Shown in pieces: positions 8,520-18,423 of a DNA stretch of 64,000 nt. Under the pieces are notes generated by a model. That model did no database searches, was not told where the DNA came from, and saw only the letters and a program-made list of their open reading frames with translations. Origin of the DNA: Erythrobacteraceae bacterium WH01K (GTDB taxonomy: Bacteria; Pseudomonadota; Alphaproteobacteria; Sphingomonadales; Sphingomonadaceae); assembly GCA_027941995.1 (NCBI GenBank), contig CP115966.1:992001-1056000 (forward strand). The letters run 5' to 3'. How positions within the stretch are numbered: position 1 is the first letter of the stretch; each line of letters begins with the position of its first letter. The position numbers were made by a program, and so were the translations under genes.

Positions 8520-10595
8520 ATGAAACAATATTTTGCCGCCGCAGCATCGGCTGCCTGTCTCGCTGCCGCGATGGCTGCGCCGGTCTCCGCGCAAGAGGCC
8601 CCGCGCCTGTTCACGGCAGAGGACGTGTTCGAGCTGGAATGGGCCGACGAGCCGGAAATCTCACCCGATGGCGACCGCGCGCTGTATGTCCGCCGGTCCA
8701 ACGATATCATGACCGACCGCACTGTGTCGCAGGTCTGGATCGTCGATCTTGCCGGCACCTCGCACGAGCCGCTGCTTGCCGATGGCGGTTCCTATCGCTC
8801 GCCGCGATGGGCACCCGATGGAGAACGCATCGCCTATCTGAAGTCCGCATCGGGCCGCACAGGCCTCTACGTGCACTACCTGGACAGCGGCAGGGACGCT
8901 CTTCTGGGGACGTTCGAGGAAGGTCCGGGCAATCTGGCATGGTCGCCCGACGGGGCCGCTCTTGCCTTCACCATGGCGGTGAAGGGCGAAAGCGAGACGC
9001 TGGTCCGGGCGCCGAAGAAACCCGACGGTGCAAGCTGGGCAGAGCCGCCCAAGGTCATCGACCGTGCCCGCTATCGCTCCAACGGGGAGGGGTTCCTCGA
9101 ACTCGCCTACGACCACCTGTTCGTCATCCCCGCCGACGGAGGCACGGCGCGGCAATTGACCGGCGGCGATTTCAACCATACCGGCCAGCTGTCCTTCACC
9201 CCGGACGGGCGCGAGATTCTCTTTTCGGCGAACCGCAATGCCGGTTGGGAACTGCAATCGCGCGAAGCGGACATTTTTTCGGTCGATGTGGCGACGGGCG
9301 CGCTGCGGCAATTGACGGCGGAGGCAGGGGTGGAGGAAAGCCCCGCCGTCTCGCCGGGCGGGGACCTCGTCGCCTATCTCAGGACCGGGAACGAGGCTGA
9401 GCCTTTCCTGCCGACCGATGTCTACCTGATGGATCGTAGCGGCGGGAATGCGCGCAACCTGACGCCCGATCTCGACCGCCGCGCTGGAGACCTGCAATGG
9501 CTCGGTAACCGGGAAATCGCCTTCACCTACCAGAACCGGGGCGAGAACAATGTCGGCACGGTCCGCACCGATGGCAGGCGCTCGACCTTGGTCGAAGGCA
9601 TTGGCGGCACCACGGTCGGTCGGCCCTATGTCAGCGGAACCTACGATGCCGGGCGCGGCGGGGCGCTGGTCTATACGAAGGGCAGCGCGCAGCGTCCGGC
9701 GGACCTCTATTCCTATCGCGGGGGCCGGACGCGCAGGCTGACGTCGCTGAACGAGGACCTGCTGGCACAGCGCGATCTGGGCGATGTAAGATCGTTTACC
9801 TACGCCTCCTCGCTCGACGGGCTGGAGGTGCAGGGCTGGATGATCACGCCGCCGGGCTATGTCGAAGGCCGGGCCTATCCGCTGATACTGGAGATCCACG
9901 GCGGGCCGCATCTCGCCTACGGGCCGCACTTCTCCGCCGAATTGCAGCGCATGGCGGCTGAAGGCTACGTCGTCGTCTACGACAATCACCGCGGCTCCAT
10001 CGGTTACGGCAGCGAATTCGCGAACCTGCTGAAATACAAATATTCGAGCCCCGACGATTTTGCCGACCACATGTCGGCCGTGGACTGGGCGATCGACAAC
10101 GGCTTCGCCGACCCGCAGAACCTGTTCATCGCAGGCGGCTCTGCCGGCGGGATAGCGACCGCCTATGCTGTTGGCCTGACAAACAGGTTCAATGCTGCCG
10201 TGGCGGCCAAGCCGGTCATCAACTGGGTATCGAAGGTGCTTACGGCGGACAGCTATATCGGACAGATCGCCAACCAGTTCCCCGGCCCTCCGTGGGAGCA
10301 TCTGGACCATTACTGGGAGCGTTCGCCGCTGTCGCTGGTCGGGAACGTGGAAACGCCGACCATGCTGATCACCGGCGAAATCGACTACCGCACGCCGATC
10401 TCGGAGACGGAGCAATTCTACCAGGCCTTGCAATTGCGCCGGATACCCAGCGCCATGGTCCGGATTCCGGGAACCAGCCACGGCATCGCAGCCCGTCCGT
10501 CTTTGCTGAATGCAAAGACCGACTACACCCTCGCCTGGTTCGAAAAATACCGCACCGATAGCGGCACTCCGGCAGAAGAAAGCGCCCCGCAGTAA
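8520..10595 (+). CDS. Secreted S9-family serine peptidase (prolyl oligopeptidase / DPP-IV type)
   Basis: A 691-residue exported peptidase. Residues 1-24 form a signal peptide ending ...APVSA before QEAP. Residues about 30-440 are a WD40-like beta-propeller with repeated TPDGREILF and APDGERIAY blades. The C-terminal alpha/beta hydrolase has the nucleophile in GGSAGG (Ser541), the acid in GEIDYRTP (Asp622) and the base in GTSHGIA (His654). It probably trims peptides in the periplasm. It stands alone between the pao operon and tRNA-Val, with about 107 bases upstream for its own promoter. Confidence 0.9.
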   Translation: MKQYFAAAASAACLAAAMAAPVSAQEAPRLFTAEDVFELEWADEPEISPDGDRALYVRRSNDIMTDRTVSQVWIVDLAGTSHEPLLADGGSYRSPRWAPDGERIAYLKSASGRTGLYVHYLDSGRDALLGTFEEGPGNLAWSPDGAALAFTMAVKGESETLVRAPKKPDGASWAEPPKVIDRARYRSNGEGFLELAYDHLFVIPADGGTARQLTGGDFNHTGQLSFTPDGREILFSANRNAGWELQSREADIFSVDVATGALRQLTAEAGVEESPAVSPGGDLVAYLRTGNEAEPFLPTDVYLMDRSGGNARNLTPDLDRRAGDLQWLGNREIAFTYQNRGENNVGTVRTDGRRSTLVEGIGGTTVGRPYVSGTYDAGRGGALVYTKGSAQRPADLYSYRGGRTRRLTSLNEDLLAQRDLGDVRSFTYASSLDGLEVQGWMITPPGYVEGRAYPLILEIHGGPHLAYGPHFSAELQRMAAEGYVVVYDNHRGSIGYGSEFANLLKYKYSSPDDFADHMSAVDWAIDNGFADPQNLFIAGGSAGGIATAYAVGLTNRFNAAVAAKPVINWVSKVLTADSYIGQIANQFPGPPWEHLDHYWERSPLSLVGNVETPTMLITGEIDYRTPISETEQFYQALQLRRIPSAMVRIPGTSHGIAARPSLLNAKTDYTLAWFEKYRTDSGTPAEESAPQ

Positions 10596-10639
10596 AGGTC
10601 ATGGTCGAAGGAATTCGCCGTTCCGGCCGGACCGGCAAA

Positions 10640-10714
10640 TGGTGGGCGCGGCAAGGATTGAACTTGCGACCCCACCCGTGTGAAGGGTGTGCTCTACCAC
10701 TGAGCTACGCGCCC
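10640..10714 (-). tRNA. tRNA-Val (CAC anticodon)
   Basis: On the - strand a full 75-base cloverleaf is readable. The acceptor stem is GGGCGCG with CGCGCCC, the D arm is GCTC/GAGC, and the anticodon stem CACCC/GGGTG holds loop TTCACAC (anticodon CAC, reads GTG). The T stem is GCAAG/CTTGC, and the CCA end is encoded. Confidence 0.97.
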
Positions 10715-10791
10715 GCTCGCTGTGCCGATGCACGCGGCGAAGGGCGCGCCAATGGCATTGCGGCGCGCGAATGGCAAGGGGGCTTGGCGCC

Positions 10792-12678
10792 CTAGTCGAG
10801 CAGGGCCGCCAGTTTCTGCCAAAAACCTGGGCGCGATCCGGCCGCCGCCAGCAAAGTAACACGCGCGGGCGGAGTGGGGCATTCGAGGCAATAGGCCTGC
10901 ATTCCGCGCGTCGTCAGCAAGCGCGAGGCGTCCGCCTCCAGCCGGTCCAGCGTGCCTGCCTGCCGGTTTGCCATCAGCGCAAAGACATCCTGCGGAACGG
11001 CCTGCGCCGCCTCCGGCATGACGAGAGAGCGAAGGAGCGTGTCGTAGGTCGCCTCCCCGTCGCCCAGGAATGTGAGATGCCAGCCGTCATCGACAACGCC
11101 AGCCTGCGCGGCGACCCATTCGGCGGCTTCGTCCAGGCCGCCATACTGGTCGACGAGGCCGATCTGCCGCGCCGTGCCGCCGTCCCATACGCGGCCCTGG
11201 CCGATGCGGTCGGCCTGTTCTTCCGACAAATTGCGCGAGGTGGCGACCAGCCGGATGAAATCGGTGTAGCCATCGCTGATGGAGCTTTGCAGGATCGAAT
11301 CGACCTCCGGCGTGAAACCGCCGATCAGGTCCGGCTGTCCGGAAAGCGGCGTGGTGCGCACCCCGTCCGAATTGACGCCATATTCCGCCGCCAGGTCCTC
11401 GAAAGTGGGGATGACGGCGAAGATACCGATCGAGCCGGTAATCGTCTCCGGCTCTGCAAAGATGCGGTCGGCGGGGGTCGAGACCCAGTAGCCGCCGCTT
11501 GCGGCGACATTCGCCATGCTGACCGCGACGGGAATATCGCGCGCCTTGTGCCGCAGGATCGCCTCCCGGATCAGTTCGCTGGCGAGGACGGACCCGCCCG
11601 GCGAATCCACCCGCACGACGAGACCGGCGAGGTCGTCTTCCAGCGCATCGTCCAGCAGGGTGGCGATCCGGTCGCCGCCGGCCGTGCCGGGGCCGGCTTC
11701 CCCGTCCACGATCTCGCCCGCGATCGTAACCACGCCGATGGCGCTGCCACCCGTATCGCGCGGATTGTCGGCCAGCCAGGGATCGAGTCCGGAATAGGCG
11801 TAGCTGCCGGGCGCATCGCCATAGGGGTCCTCGCCGGAAATTTCCGCCACGCGCTGGCCGAATTCGACCTTGTTGCCGAGCTTGTCGACCAGACCGGCCT
11901 GTAGCGCCGCTGTCGCCAGATCGCCGGACGATGCCTCGACCCACGCGGCGGGATCGGCCGTGACGCGGGCGATGTCGGTGCGGGGACGCGCTTTCTTCAC
12001 ATGGGCCTGCCACTCTTCCCACAAGGCCTCGTAGAGGGAGGTGTAGTTTTCCCGCGCAGGCTCCGACATGCCGGTTTCGAGATAGGGCTCCACGGCGGAC
12101 TTGTACGTGCCCACGCGGTAGACGCGGGCATTAATGTTCAGCTGTTCGAGCAGGCCTGCGTAATACAGCCGCTCACCGCCGGGACCGGCGATGAAGGCAC
12201 CACCCAGCGGATCGAGCCAGACCTCCGATGCGTGGGACGCCAGCATCATTCCGTCATCGGCATAGGCGACGGCATAGGTCAGGACCGGCTTTTCCGCCAC
12301 GCGCACGCGGTCCAGCGCTGCGCCGATATCCTGCAGGTGAGCCTGCCCGCCGCCCAGGAAGCCGGACAGGTCGAGCACGACCGAACTGATCCGCTCGTCG
12401 GTCGCCGCCGTGTCCAGCGCGTGGACCACGTCCTGCACGTCGTATTCGCCGACCGGGGCCGTGCCCGACAGCAGGGCATCGAACGGATCGACCGGTGTCT
12501 TCTCCTCCACGACGTAGCCGTTCAGTTCGACGAGCAGCGCGCCTTCGGTGACCTGCGCGGGCGAGGGGCGGGCGGTCAGCACGCCGTAGAGCGCGAAGAA
12601 GAACAGCAGCAGGAGGACGAGGACCAGCGCATCCTTCACCCCCACGAGGAGCCGCCACACCGATTTTGCGAATGCCAT
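10792..12678 (-). CDS. sppA: Signal peptide peptidase SppA, 67-kDa (long) type
   Basis: A 628-residue inner-membrane serine protease that degrades cleaved signal peptides. One N-terminal membrane anchor spans about residues 16-35 (ALVLVLLLLFFFALYGVL). Two tandem ClpP-like S49 domains follow. The catalytic Lys is in VGTYKSAVEPY (Lys193) and the nucleophile in NVAASGGYWVS (Ser394), the split Lys/Ser arrangement known for E. coli SppA. The start ATG at 12678 is directly before the anchor. The C-terminal tail of about 60 residues after the last domain is variable. Faces divergent pyrB. Confidence 0.92.
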   Translation of the reverse strand: MAFAKSVWRLLVGVKDALVLVLLLLFFFALYGVLTARPSPAQVTEGALLVELNGYVVEEKTPVDPFDALLSGTAPVGEYDVQDVVHALDTAATDERISSVVLDLSGFLGGGQAHLQDIGAALDRVRVAEKPVLTYAVAYADDGMMLASHASEVWLDPLGGAFIAGPGGERLYYAGLLEQLNINARVYRVGTYKSAVEPYLETGMSEPARENYTSLYEALWEEWQAHVKKARPRTDIARVTADPAAWVEASSGDLATAALQAGLVDKLGNKVEFGQRVAEISGEDPYGDAPGSYAYSGLDPWLADNPRDTGGSAIGVVTIAGEIVDGEAGPGTAGGDRIATLLDDALEDDLAGLVVRVDSPGGSVLASELIREAILRHKARDIPVAVSMANVAASGGYWVSTPADRIFAEPETITGSIGIFAVIPTFEDLAAEYGVNSDGVRTTPLSGQPDLIGGFTPEVDSILQSSISDGYTDFIRLVATSRNLSEEQADRIGQGRVWDGGTARQIGLVDQYGGLDEAAEWVAAQAGVVDDGWHLTFLGDGEATYDTLLRSLVMPEAAQAVPQDVFALMANRQAGTLDRLEADASRLLTTRGMQAYCLECPTPPARVTLLAAAGSRPGFWQKLAALLD

Positions 12679-12811
12679 TGGATTTCCTTGCTGGACGGCG
12701 CCGGCAGCGACCCGTGCGCCCGTCTTTCGTCAAAGATAGGACGGAAGGCGCGGGCGCGCCACCGCTTTCCCCTTGAGCGGGCCACAGCCCTCGACTAGTG
12801 GCATCGCTTTG

Positions 12812-13855
12812 ATGACATCGGCAGGCTCCTCCCCCCAAGGCGACCGCTATCCGGCGGGCGCGCACGCATTCCCGCACCGCGACCTGACCGGGATCGCGCA
12901 GCTGGAACGGCACGAAATCCTCTATCTGCTGGACGAGGCGGAACAGTGGGTCGAACTGAATCGCCAGGCGGACAAGCATTCGGGGGAGCTTGCCGGTCTC
13001 ACCATCATAAACGCCTTCTTCGAGAACAGCACGCGCACGCTGCTGAGTTTCGAAATCGCGGGCAAGCGGCTGGGGGCGGACGTCGTCAACATGCACGCCG
13101 CCACTTCCAGCACGAAGAAGGGCGAGACGCTGATCGATACGGCGATCACGCTCAATGCCATGCGGGCCGATGCCATCGTCATCCGCCACGGGTCGAGCGG
13201 GGCGGTGGACCTGATTGCGAGCAAGGTGGACTGCCCGGTCCTGAATGCCGGCGACGGCAGCCACGAGCATCCGACGCAGGCCCTGCTCGATGCGCTGGCC
13301 CTGCGCCATGCGCTGGAGGAACGCGGCGAAGGGGCTGAGGATTTCACCGGCCTCACCGTCACGATCTGCGGCGATATCCTGCACAGCCGCGTGGCCCGGT
13401 CCAACATTCTGTGCCTGCAGGCCATGGGGGCCAGCGTTCGGGTCTGTGCGCCGCCCGCGCTGATGCCCGCCGCCATCGAACGGATGGGAGCGACCGCGTT
13501 CCATGATTTCGACGCGGCACTGGACGGCAGCGATGTCGTGATGATGCTGCGCCTCCAGTCGGAACGGATGAGCGGGCAGTTCATCCCGTCCGAACGCGAG
13601 TATCACCACCTTTACGGGCTGACGCAGGCCCGGCTGGACCGCGCCGCGCCCGACGCGCTGGTCATGCACCCCGGACCGATGAACCGCGGGGTGGAAATCG
13701 ACAGCGACGTGGCCGACCGGCTCGACCGGTCGATTATCACGCGGCAGGTGGAAATGGGCGTGGCGATCCGCATGGCGTGCCTCGACATCCTGACGCGCCG
13801 CGCGCGCGGGGTGGAGGGTTGGTCGGGCGAGCGGGGCCGGGGGCAATGGGTATGA
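12812..13855 (+). CDS. pyrB: Aspartate carbamoyltransferase catalytic subunit
   Basis: Second enzyme of pyrimidine synthesis, joining carbamoyl phosphate and aspartate. The 347-residue protein has the carbamoyl-phosphate motif [12 protein letters not shown] (STRT at 73-76), HPTQALLD (153-156), and [12 protein letters not shown] near the C-terminus. The ATG at 12812 is preferred; a TTG at 12773 is open but adds an unrelated tail. The stop overlaps the start of the dihydroorotase-like gene, whose product is probably its structural partner. No regulatory pyrI is present. Confidence 0.95.
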   Translation: MTSAGSSPQGDRYPAGAHAFPHRDLTGIAQLERHEILYLLDEAEQWVELNRQADKHSGELAGLTIINAFFENSTRTLLSFEIAGKRLGADVVNMHAATSSTKKGETLIDTAITLNAMRADAIVIRHGSSGAVDLIASKVDCPVLNAGDGSHEHPTQALLDALALRHALEERGEGAEDFTGLTVTICGDILHSRVARSNILCLQAMGASVRVCAPPALMPAAIERMGATAFHDFDAALDGSDVVMMLRLQSERMSGQFIPSEREYHHLYGLTQARLDRAAPDALVMHPGPMNRGVEIDSDVADRLDRSIITRQVEMGVAIRMACLDILTRRARGVEGWSGERGRGQWV

Positions 13856-15099
13856 AGCAGGTGCGCGCGCTCACCATCACCAATGCGAAGGTAGTGACCC
13901 CCGCCGGTATCGCCGAAGGCGCCGTGCGCTGCGCCGGGGGACTGATCTCTGCGGTCGGGGATGTGGCCCCGGCCGATGGCGACGAGATTCACGACGCGCG
14001 TGGCCGCACGCTGATGCCGGGCCTCGTCGATTTCGGCGTCTTCGCGGTGGACAAGCCCGCGTTTCATTTCGGAGGCATCACCCGCGCCGCGCTGATGCCC
14101 GACCAGTCGCCGCTGCTCGATCTGCCGAGCCGGGTCAGCTATATTTCCAAGAGCGGGAAGCCCGACCTCTGGGTCCATCCCCTGGCCGCTGCAACCAGCG
14201 GTCTAGCCGGCGAAAAACTGGCCGAAATCGGCCTGATGCGCGAGGCTGGTGCGCGCGGGATCGCAACCGGGCGGCAATGGATCGCCGACAGCGCGACCAT
14301 GCTGCGCGTGCTGCAATATGCCGCCATGCTGGACATGGTCGTGGTCGCCCATGCCGAAGATGCCAGCCTGGCCGGAAGCGCCGCGGCGACGGCAGGCGAA
14401 ATGGCGACCCGCCTCGGCCTGCCGAGCGCGCCTGCCGAAGCGGAAGCGATTGCGGTTGCGCGCGACATCGCATTGGCGGAACTGGCCGGTGCGCGGCTTC
14501 ATTTCCGGCAGGTCACGACGTCCGCCGCGCTCGACCTGGTCCGGGCTGCGAAGGCGCGGGGCGTGGCCGTGACGGCCGGTGTCACCCCGGCGCATTTCAT
14601 GCTGTCCGACCTCGAGACGGCAGGTTTCAGGACCTTTGCCCGCCTGTCCCCTCCCTTGCGCAGCGAGAGCGACCGGCAGGCCGTGCGCGCCGCCATTGCC
14701 GACGGTACGATCGACGTCATCTCCAGCGGTCACGATCCGCGCGGGGCGGAGGACAAGCGCCTGCCCTATGCCGATGCTGCCGCCGGGATGGCGGGGGCCG
14801 AAACGCTGCTTGCGCTGACGCTGACACTCGTACGCGACGGCCTCATCGACCTGCCGCGCATGGCGGACCTGCTCTGCGGGTCCCCGGCCCGCCTGCTCGG
14901 CGCCGAGGCCGGCGTCCTGCGCGAAGGGGCGGAAGCCGACCTCACCCTGGTCGATCCGGACAAGCCCTGGGTCGTCGACAGCCGGAAGATGGAAGCGGCT
15001 GCAGGAAACACGCCGTTCGACGGCCAGCCGATGCAGGGCCGGTCCATCGCTACGTGGAAAGGCGGTATCGCGACCGGCGGCAAGAGATTAAAGCCTTAA
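13852..15099 (+). CDS. Dihydroorotase-like protein with lost metal ligands (probable non-catalytic PyrC' partner of PyrB)
   Basis: A 415-residue amidohydrolase fold of the class I dihydroorotase family. The usual metal site is broken. The HxH after PGLVD is replaced by [10 protein letters not shown], the later His in the HxxHVST block is Gln (HFRQVTT), and the TDHAPH block reads SGHDPR, losing the Asp. Only HAEDA keeps its His. Catalysis is therefore unlikely. In Pseudomonas and relatives such inactive PyrC' subunits are needed to assemble active PyrB dodecamers, and ATGA coupling to pyrB supports that role here. ATG at 13846 is an alternative start. Confidence 0.85.
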   Translation: MKQVRALTITNAKVVTPAGIAEGAVRCAGGLISAVGDVAPADGDEIHDARGRTLMPGLVDFGVFAVDKPAFHFGGITRAALMPDQSPLLDLPSRVSYISKSGKPDLWVHPLAAATSGLAGEKLAEIGLMREAGARGIATGRQWIADSATMLRVLQYAAMLDMVVVAHAEDASLAGSAAATAGEMATRLGLPSAPAEAEAIAVARDIALAELAGARLHFRQVTTSAALDLVRAAKARGVAVTAGVTPAHFMLSDLETAGFRTFARLSPPLRSESDRQAVRAAIADGTIDVISSGHDPRGAEDKRLPYADAAAGMAGAETLLALTLTLVRDGLIDLPRMADLLCGSPARLLGAEAGVLREGAEADLTLVDPDKPWVVDSRKMEAAAGNTPFDGQPMQGRSIATWKGGIATGGKRLKP

Positions 15100-15144
15100 C
15101 CAACGTCGTTTACCTCTCGGGATTACAGGAACGGATACACCGCG

Positions 15145-15516
15145 ATGATGACCGGACATGATGATCCCCGCGATGATGGCGACAATCCGGATATCGGACG
15201 ACGCCGGCAGGATCGGCAGAAAGTCGGTCTGCAAGGGCGGTATCGCCGTGGCTCCGGCGTTCCGAAGGACGTCTGGATTACCGACCTTTCGCAGACCGGA
15301 TGCCGTTTCTACGACCGCTTCGGCACCATGAAGGCCGGAACGCCGATCACCCTGAGGCTGGGTACGTTCGGCCCGATCCCGGCCGTGGTTCGCTGGTGGG
15401 ACAACCAGGTCAACGGCGTGGAATTCGTCGAGCCGCTTCACATCTCGGTGTTCGAGCACATGTGCACGAAGCTTTCGGACAAGCCGCCGGCCGATCTCGA
15501 TTTCAGCCGCCTCTAG
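15145..15516 (+). CDS. PilZ-domain protein
   Basis: A 123-residue cytosolic protein made almost wholly of a PilZ fold, the common c-di-GMP receptor. The Arg-rich first motif is RRRQDRQKVGLQGRYR and the second is DLSQTGCRFYD, matching the D/NxSxxG pattern. The following strands (ITLRLGTFGPIPAVVRWW, GVEFVEP) complete the barrel. The classical RxxxR spacing is only partly kept, so ligand binding should be tested. It lies 45 bases after the pyrB-linked gene, probably with its own promoter, and is followed by a convergent terminator. Confidence 0.85.
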   Translation: MMTGHDDPRDDGDNPDIGRRRQDRQKVGLQGRYRRGSGVPKDVWITDLSQTGCRFYDRFGTMKAGTPITLRLGTFGPIPAVVRWWDNQVNGVEFVEPLHISVFEHMCTKLSDKPPADLDFSRL

Positions 15517-15546
15517 GTAGCCTGTCCGCCCATCTCATCCATAGGC

Positions 15547-15583
15547 AAAAAAAGCCCCTCCCGGCATATGGGCCGGGAGGGGC
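15547..15583 (-). terminator. Intrinsic terminator of the - strand TPR/SPOR operon
   Basis: A perfect 12-bp stem (GCCCCTCCCGGC with GCCGGGAGGGGC, six-base loop) is followed on the - strand by seven T. It lies 45 bases beyond the stop of the lipoprotein gene and can also slow readthrough from the PilZ gene. Confidence 0.88.
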
Positions 15584-15627
15584 GATAGAACCCCCTTGCG
15601 TAAGGATGCAGGGTACCGTGTCCGGTA

Positions 15628-17037
15628 TCAGCGGCTCGCCATGCGGACGCCCGTATCGATGGCGCCGGGCAGCGGGGCGTTGCGGGCCCAGGTGATGCAG
15701 CCCTGTCCGTTGGACTTGACGCTGGAACACATGGAGCGGGCACCGGCATTGTCGAAGCCGGCCGCCGATACGCGATAATAGATCTTGCCGCGAACGCGGG
15801 CTTTGGTGATGACCATCTGGTGGTCGGACAGCTGGGAATAGCGCTGGGCGTAGATGCCCCATGCGCGCTTCGCACCCGCTTCGGAATTGAAGCTGCCGAG
15901 TTGCACCAGGTGGCTGTCGCCGCCTGCAATCGACGCCTGGGCAGCAACCTTGCGGACCGGTTCCGGCTTTGCGCCATTGCGGACGGGCATGGTCTGGACG
16001 ACCGGGCTGGTGACGAATTCGATGGCACTGCGAGCGATCTGCGCGACCGTGGCACCTTGCGGAGCGGGCGCTGCGAAGGCGTCCTCGAAACTTTCCGGCT
16101 TGGTTGCAGGTGGCACGACGGCGGCGACCTGCGGGACAGCTTGCGAAACGGGCTGCGCAGCAGCGCGCGCAGGCTCAGTATCACCGCGCGGCGCGGGAAT
16201 TTCGGCCAGTGGCGGCAATTCGCGCGAGGCGCTGGCAGTCGCAGGCACGGCCTTCGGCTCGAACGCTTCGGCAAGGGCAGGCGCCATCGCGGCGGCTTCG
16301 GCCATCTGCTGCTCGGCACCGGGAGCGACGTTCAGGGCGAGCGCGGCAGGCATTCCGCCATCGCGCCGTACCGGCACGTTTAGCAACGCTGCCACGCGTT
16401 CGCGGTGGGCATCGCCGGTGGATGTCTTGGCCCATTCGGAAAGGCGTGCGTCGAGCATGTCGCCCGGCACGTCTTCTGCCGCCATGACGCGGGCTGCGCG
16501 CCAATTGCCCTGCAGGGCATAGGCATAGGCGAGGTTCTGGCGAACCTTCGCGGTGTTGTTTCCGGCACGCAGGGTGCTGGCAAGGACATGGACGCCGCGA
16601 TCCGCATCGCCGGCCAGTGCCAGGGCGAGGCCGCGATCGGCGGCGGGAATGCTGTCGCGCCAGTCCTCCAGCACGCCGAGTGCAGCGTTCTGGTCACCGG
16701 CGCCGATCAGTGCGAGCGAATAGCCGAGCGCGGTGCGCGGGCTGGTGTCGCCAAGGGTGATCGCATCCTCGAACCCGGTGGCTGCCGACTGGAAACGTCC
16801 GGCGTCGAGATAGGCTGCGCCCAGGACGGCGCGGTAGGTTGCGTTGCGCGGTTCCTGCGCGACGGCGCTTTCGGCGCTGGCGACGGCAGCCTGCGCCTCG
16901 CCCGAGGCGATGGCGGTGCGGGCGTCGCTGGCGGCGAGGTCTGCGCGCTGTCCGCCCGCAGAGGTGCACCCGGCAAGAGCGACGGTCGCAACCGCGCTCG
17001 TGAGGGCCAGGCGGGTAAAGCTTTGCTTGCGGATCAT
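15628..17037 (-). CDS. TPR and SPOR-domain lipoprotein
   Basis: A 469-residue protein with a lipoprotein signal: hydrophobic stretch then LAGC, giving Cys24 as the lipidated residue with the ATG at 17037, which has AAGGGG at good spacing (an ATG six bases upstream is too close). Residues about 35-200 are tetratricopeptide-like helices (YLDAGRFQSAATGFEDAITLG). Residues about 215-380 are a low-complexity Ala/Pro linker. The C-terminal 80 residues (HLVQLGSFNSEAGAKRAW...) are a SPOR domain, which binds denuded glycan strands at the septum. Downstream of ParA and the ribbon-helix-helix gene, it suggests an envelope output for that module. Confidence 0.85.
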   Translation of the reverse strand: MIRKQSFTRLALTSAVATVALAGCTSAGGQRADLAASDARTAIASGEAQAAVASAESAVAQEPRNATYRAVLGAAYLDAGRFQSAATGFEDAITLGDTSPRTALGYSLALIGAGDQNAALGVLEDWRDSIPAADRGLALALAGDADRGVHVLASTLRAGNNTAKVRQNLAYAYALQGNWRAARVMAAEDVPGDMLDARLSEWAKTSTGDAHRERVAALLNVPVRRDGGMPAALALNVAPGAEQQMAEAAAMAPALAEAFEPKAVPATASASRELPPLAEIPAPRGDTEPARAAAQPVSQAVPQVAAVVPPATKPESFEDAFAAPAPQGATVAQIARSAIEFVTSPVVQTMPVRNGAKPEPVRKVAAQASIAGGDSHLVQLGSFNSEAGAKRAWGIYAQRYSQLSDHQMVITKARVRGKIYYRVSAAGFDNAGARSMCSSVKSNGQGCITWARNAPLPGAIDTGVRMASR

Positions 17038-17072
17038 TGTCATTCCCCTTCGGGCAGTGCTTCTTCGGGCGT

Positions 17073-17678
17073 TCACTTGTTGGCCACTTGCGCGGCCATC
17101 GAATCGATTTCGGGCATTTCGCCCAGCAGGCGGTCCAGCGCTTCGGTCACCAATTGCTGGGCGCTGCGGCCCTTGACGGTGCTTGCAAGGCGCAGTTTGA
17201 GGTGACGCTCTGCATCGAGGCGCAGCGTAAAGGCGGCCCGTTTGCCTTGCGAAATCGCGGAACGGCGCTGCTGCGAAGACGAGGCGATGCGTGCTTCGGT
17301 CTTCGGGTCAGCATCATCCCGTGCCTTTGCGGCGTTATGGTCGGAAGGTTCGGCAGCGGCGGAGATCCGGCTCGCCAGTTCTTCCTGCTGCACCTTGGCG
17401 GGCGAGGGTTTGGCGATGGCGGTATGCGCGGCGTCCGCGTCCTCGACGGGCTCGGGAGCGGGGGTCAGGCCGGCGAAGCCGCCGGTTTCCTGCGGACGGT
17501 CGTCATAGGGCTCGCCCATGTCGTTCCATCCCAGGTCCTCCAGATTGGCGGCCAGTGCTGCGGCCCCGGCAGGTTTCTCTCCATGAAGCGGCGCGATCTG
17601 CGGACGCATGGCCGGCTTCGCGCCGCCCTTGCGGGCCAGCAGCGTCGGGCTGAGAGAGGCGAAGCTGGTTTCTGTCAT
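17073..17678 (-). CDS. Ribbon-helix-helix protein, putative ParA partner
   Basis: A 201-residue protein with a long disordered, Ala/Glu/Pro-rich N-terminal part and a C-terminal ribbon-helix-helix domain of about 40 residues (RAAFTLRLDAERHLKLRL, then LVTEALDRLL). This order, flexible tail plus RHH DNA-binding domain, is like ParG/Omega-type centromere proteins that stimulate small ParA ATPases. It lies 28 bases after parA and 35 bases before the lipoprotein gene, so the three are probably one operon. The DNA target is unknown. It may instead act only as a repressor of the operon. Confidence 0.7.
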   Translation of the reverse strand: MTETSFASLSPTLLARKGGAKPAMRPQIAPLHGEKPAGAAALAANLEDLGWNDMGEPYDDRPQETGGFAGLTPAPEPVEDADAAHTAIAKPSPAKVQQEELASRISAAAEPSDHNAAKARDDADPKTEARIASSSQQRRSAISQGKRAAFTLRLDAERHLKLRLASTVKGRSAQQLVTEALDRLLGEMPEIDSMAAQVANK

Positions 17679-17706
17679 GGCTGTGTCCCTGTTCCCTCCG
17701 CGGCGA

Positions 17707-18423
17707 TCAGGACGCGACGCGGCGGCCGAAACCGCCTGCGGGACGATAGGTGCCGGGCTGCGCGGCGGCCTGGGTCGGCGCGGCGAACACGGTGCGGCGG
17801 AAGTTCTTTTCCAGCCGGTCGGCGAGGTAACCCCACAGGGCGGTCACTTCGGCAGCGGAGCGGCTGTTGGGATCGACTTCCATGACCGTGCGGCCATCGA
17901 TCATCGAGGCTGCGAAATCGGTGCGGTGGTGCAGGGTGATCGGTGCGACGGTGCCGTGCTGGCTGAGAGCGACGGCGGCTTCGGACGTAATCTTCGCCTT
18001 GGGCGTTGCCGCGTTCACGCAGAACACCAGCGGCTTCCCGGCGCGTTCGCACAGGTCGACCGTTGCACCGACAGCGCGAAGGTCGTGCGGGCTGGGGCGG
18101 GTGGGGACGACGATCAGTTCGGCCACGCCGATGACCGACTGGATGGCCATGGTTATGGCGGGTGGCGTGTCGATCACGGCCAGCTTGAACCCCTGCTGGC
18201 GCAGCGCCTGCAGGTCGGTTGCAAGGCGGGCCACGGTGGTCTGGGCGAAAGCGGGATATTCCGCCTCGCGCTCGTTCCACCAGTCGGCAAGCGAGCCCTG
18301 CGGATCGATGTCGATCAATACGACCGGGCCGGCTCCGGCCCTCTGTGCCTGAACAGCCAGATGGCCGGACAGGGTAGTCTTGCCCGATCCGCCTTTTTGC
18401 GATGCCAATGCCAGTACTCGCAA
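17707..18423 (-). CDS. Orphan ParA/MinD-family ATPase
   Basis: A 238-residue P-loop ATPase with the deviant Walker A box KGGSGKTT (residues 10-17, signature Lys at 10), switch I DIDPQGSLADWW and switch II VIDTPPA. The size is that of small ParA proteins without an N-terminal DNA-binding domain. No ParB gene adjoins; the neighbour is a ribbon-helix-helix protein. It is therefore probably not the chromosomal parAB ATPase but a cargo or envelope positioning factor. First gene of the - strand operon; the 237-base upstream region is shared with the divergent Sel1/SPOR gene. Confidence 0.88.
   Translation of the reverse strand: MRVLALASQKGGSGKTTLSGHLAVQAQRAGAGPVVLIDIDPQGSLADWWNEREAEYPAFAQTTVARLATDLQALRQQGFKLAVIDTPPAITMAIQSVIGVAELIVVPTRPSPHDLRAVGATVDLCERAGKPLVFCVNAATPKAKITSEAAVALSQHGTVAPITLHHRTDFAASMIDGRTVMEVDPNSRSAAEVTALWGYLADRLEKNFRRTVFAAPTQAAAQPGTYRPAGGFGRRVAS

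Noticed and set aside
8661-10481. A 606-codon open frame antisense to the S9 peptidase
   Set aside because: Shadow frame over a gene with complete catalytic motifs and a signal peptide; no ribosome site or domain.
10640-10714. tRNA-Val and valS in one window as a functional cluster
   Set aside because: They are more than 50 kb apart with unrelated neighbours; coincidence is the simplest view.
12254-13846. A 530-codon antisense frame over pyrB
   Set aside because: Shadow of pyrB and of the pyrB-sppA spacer; it shows no recognisable domain.
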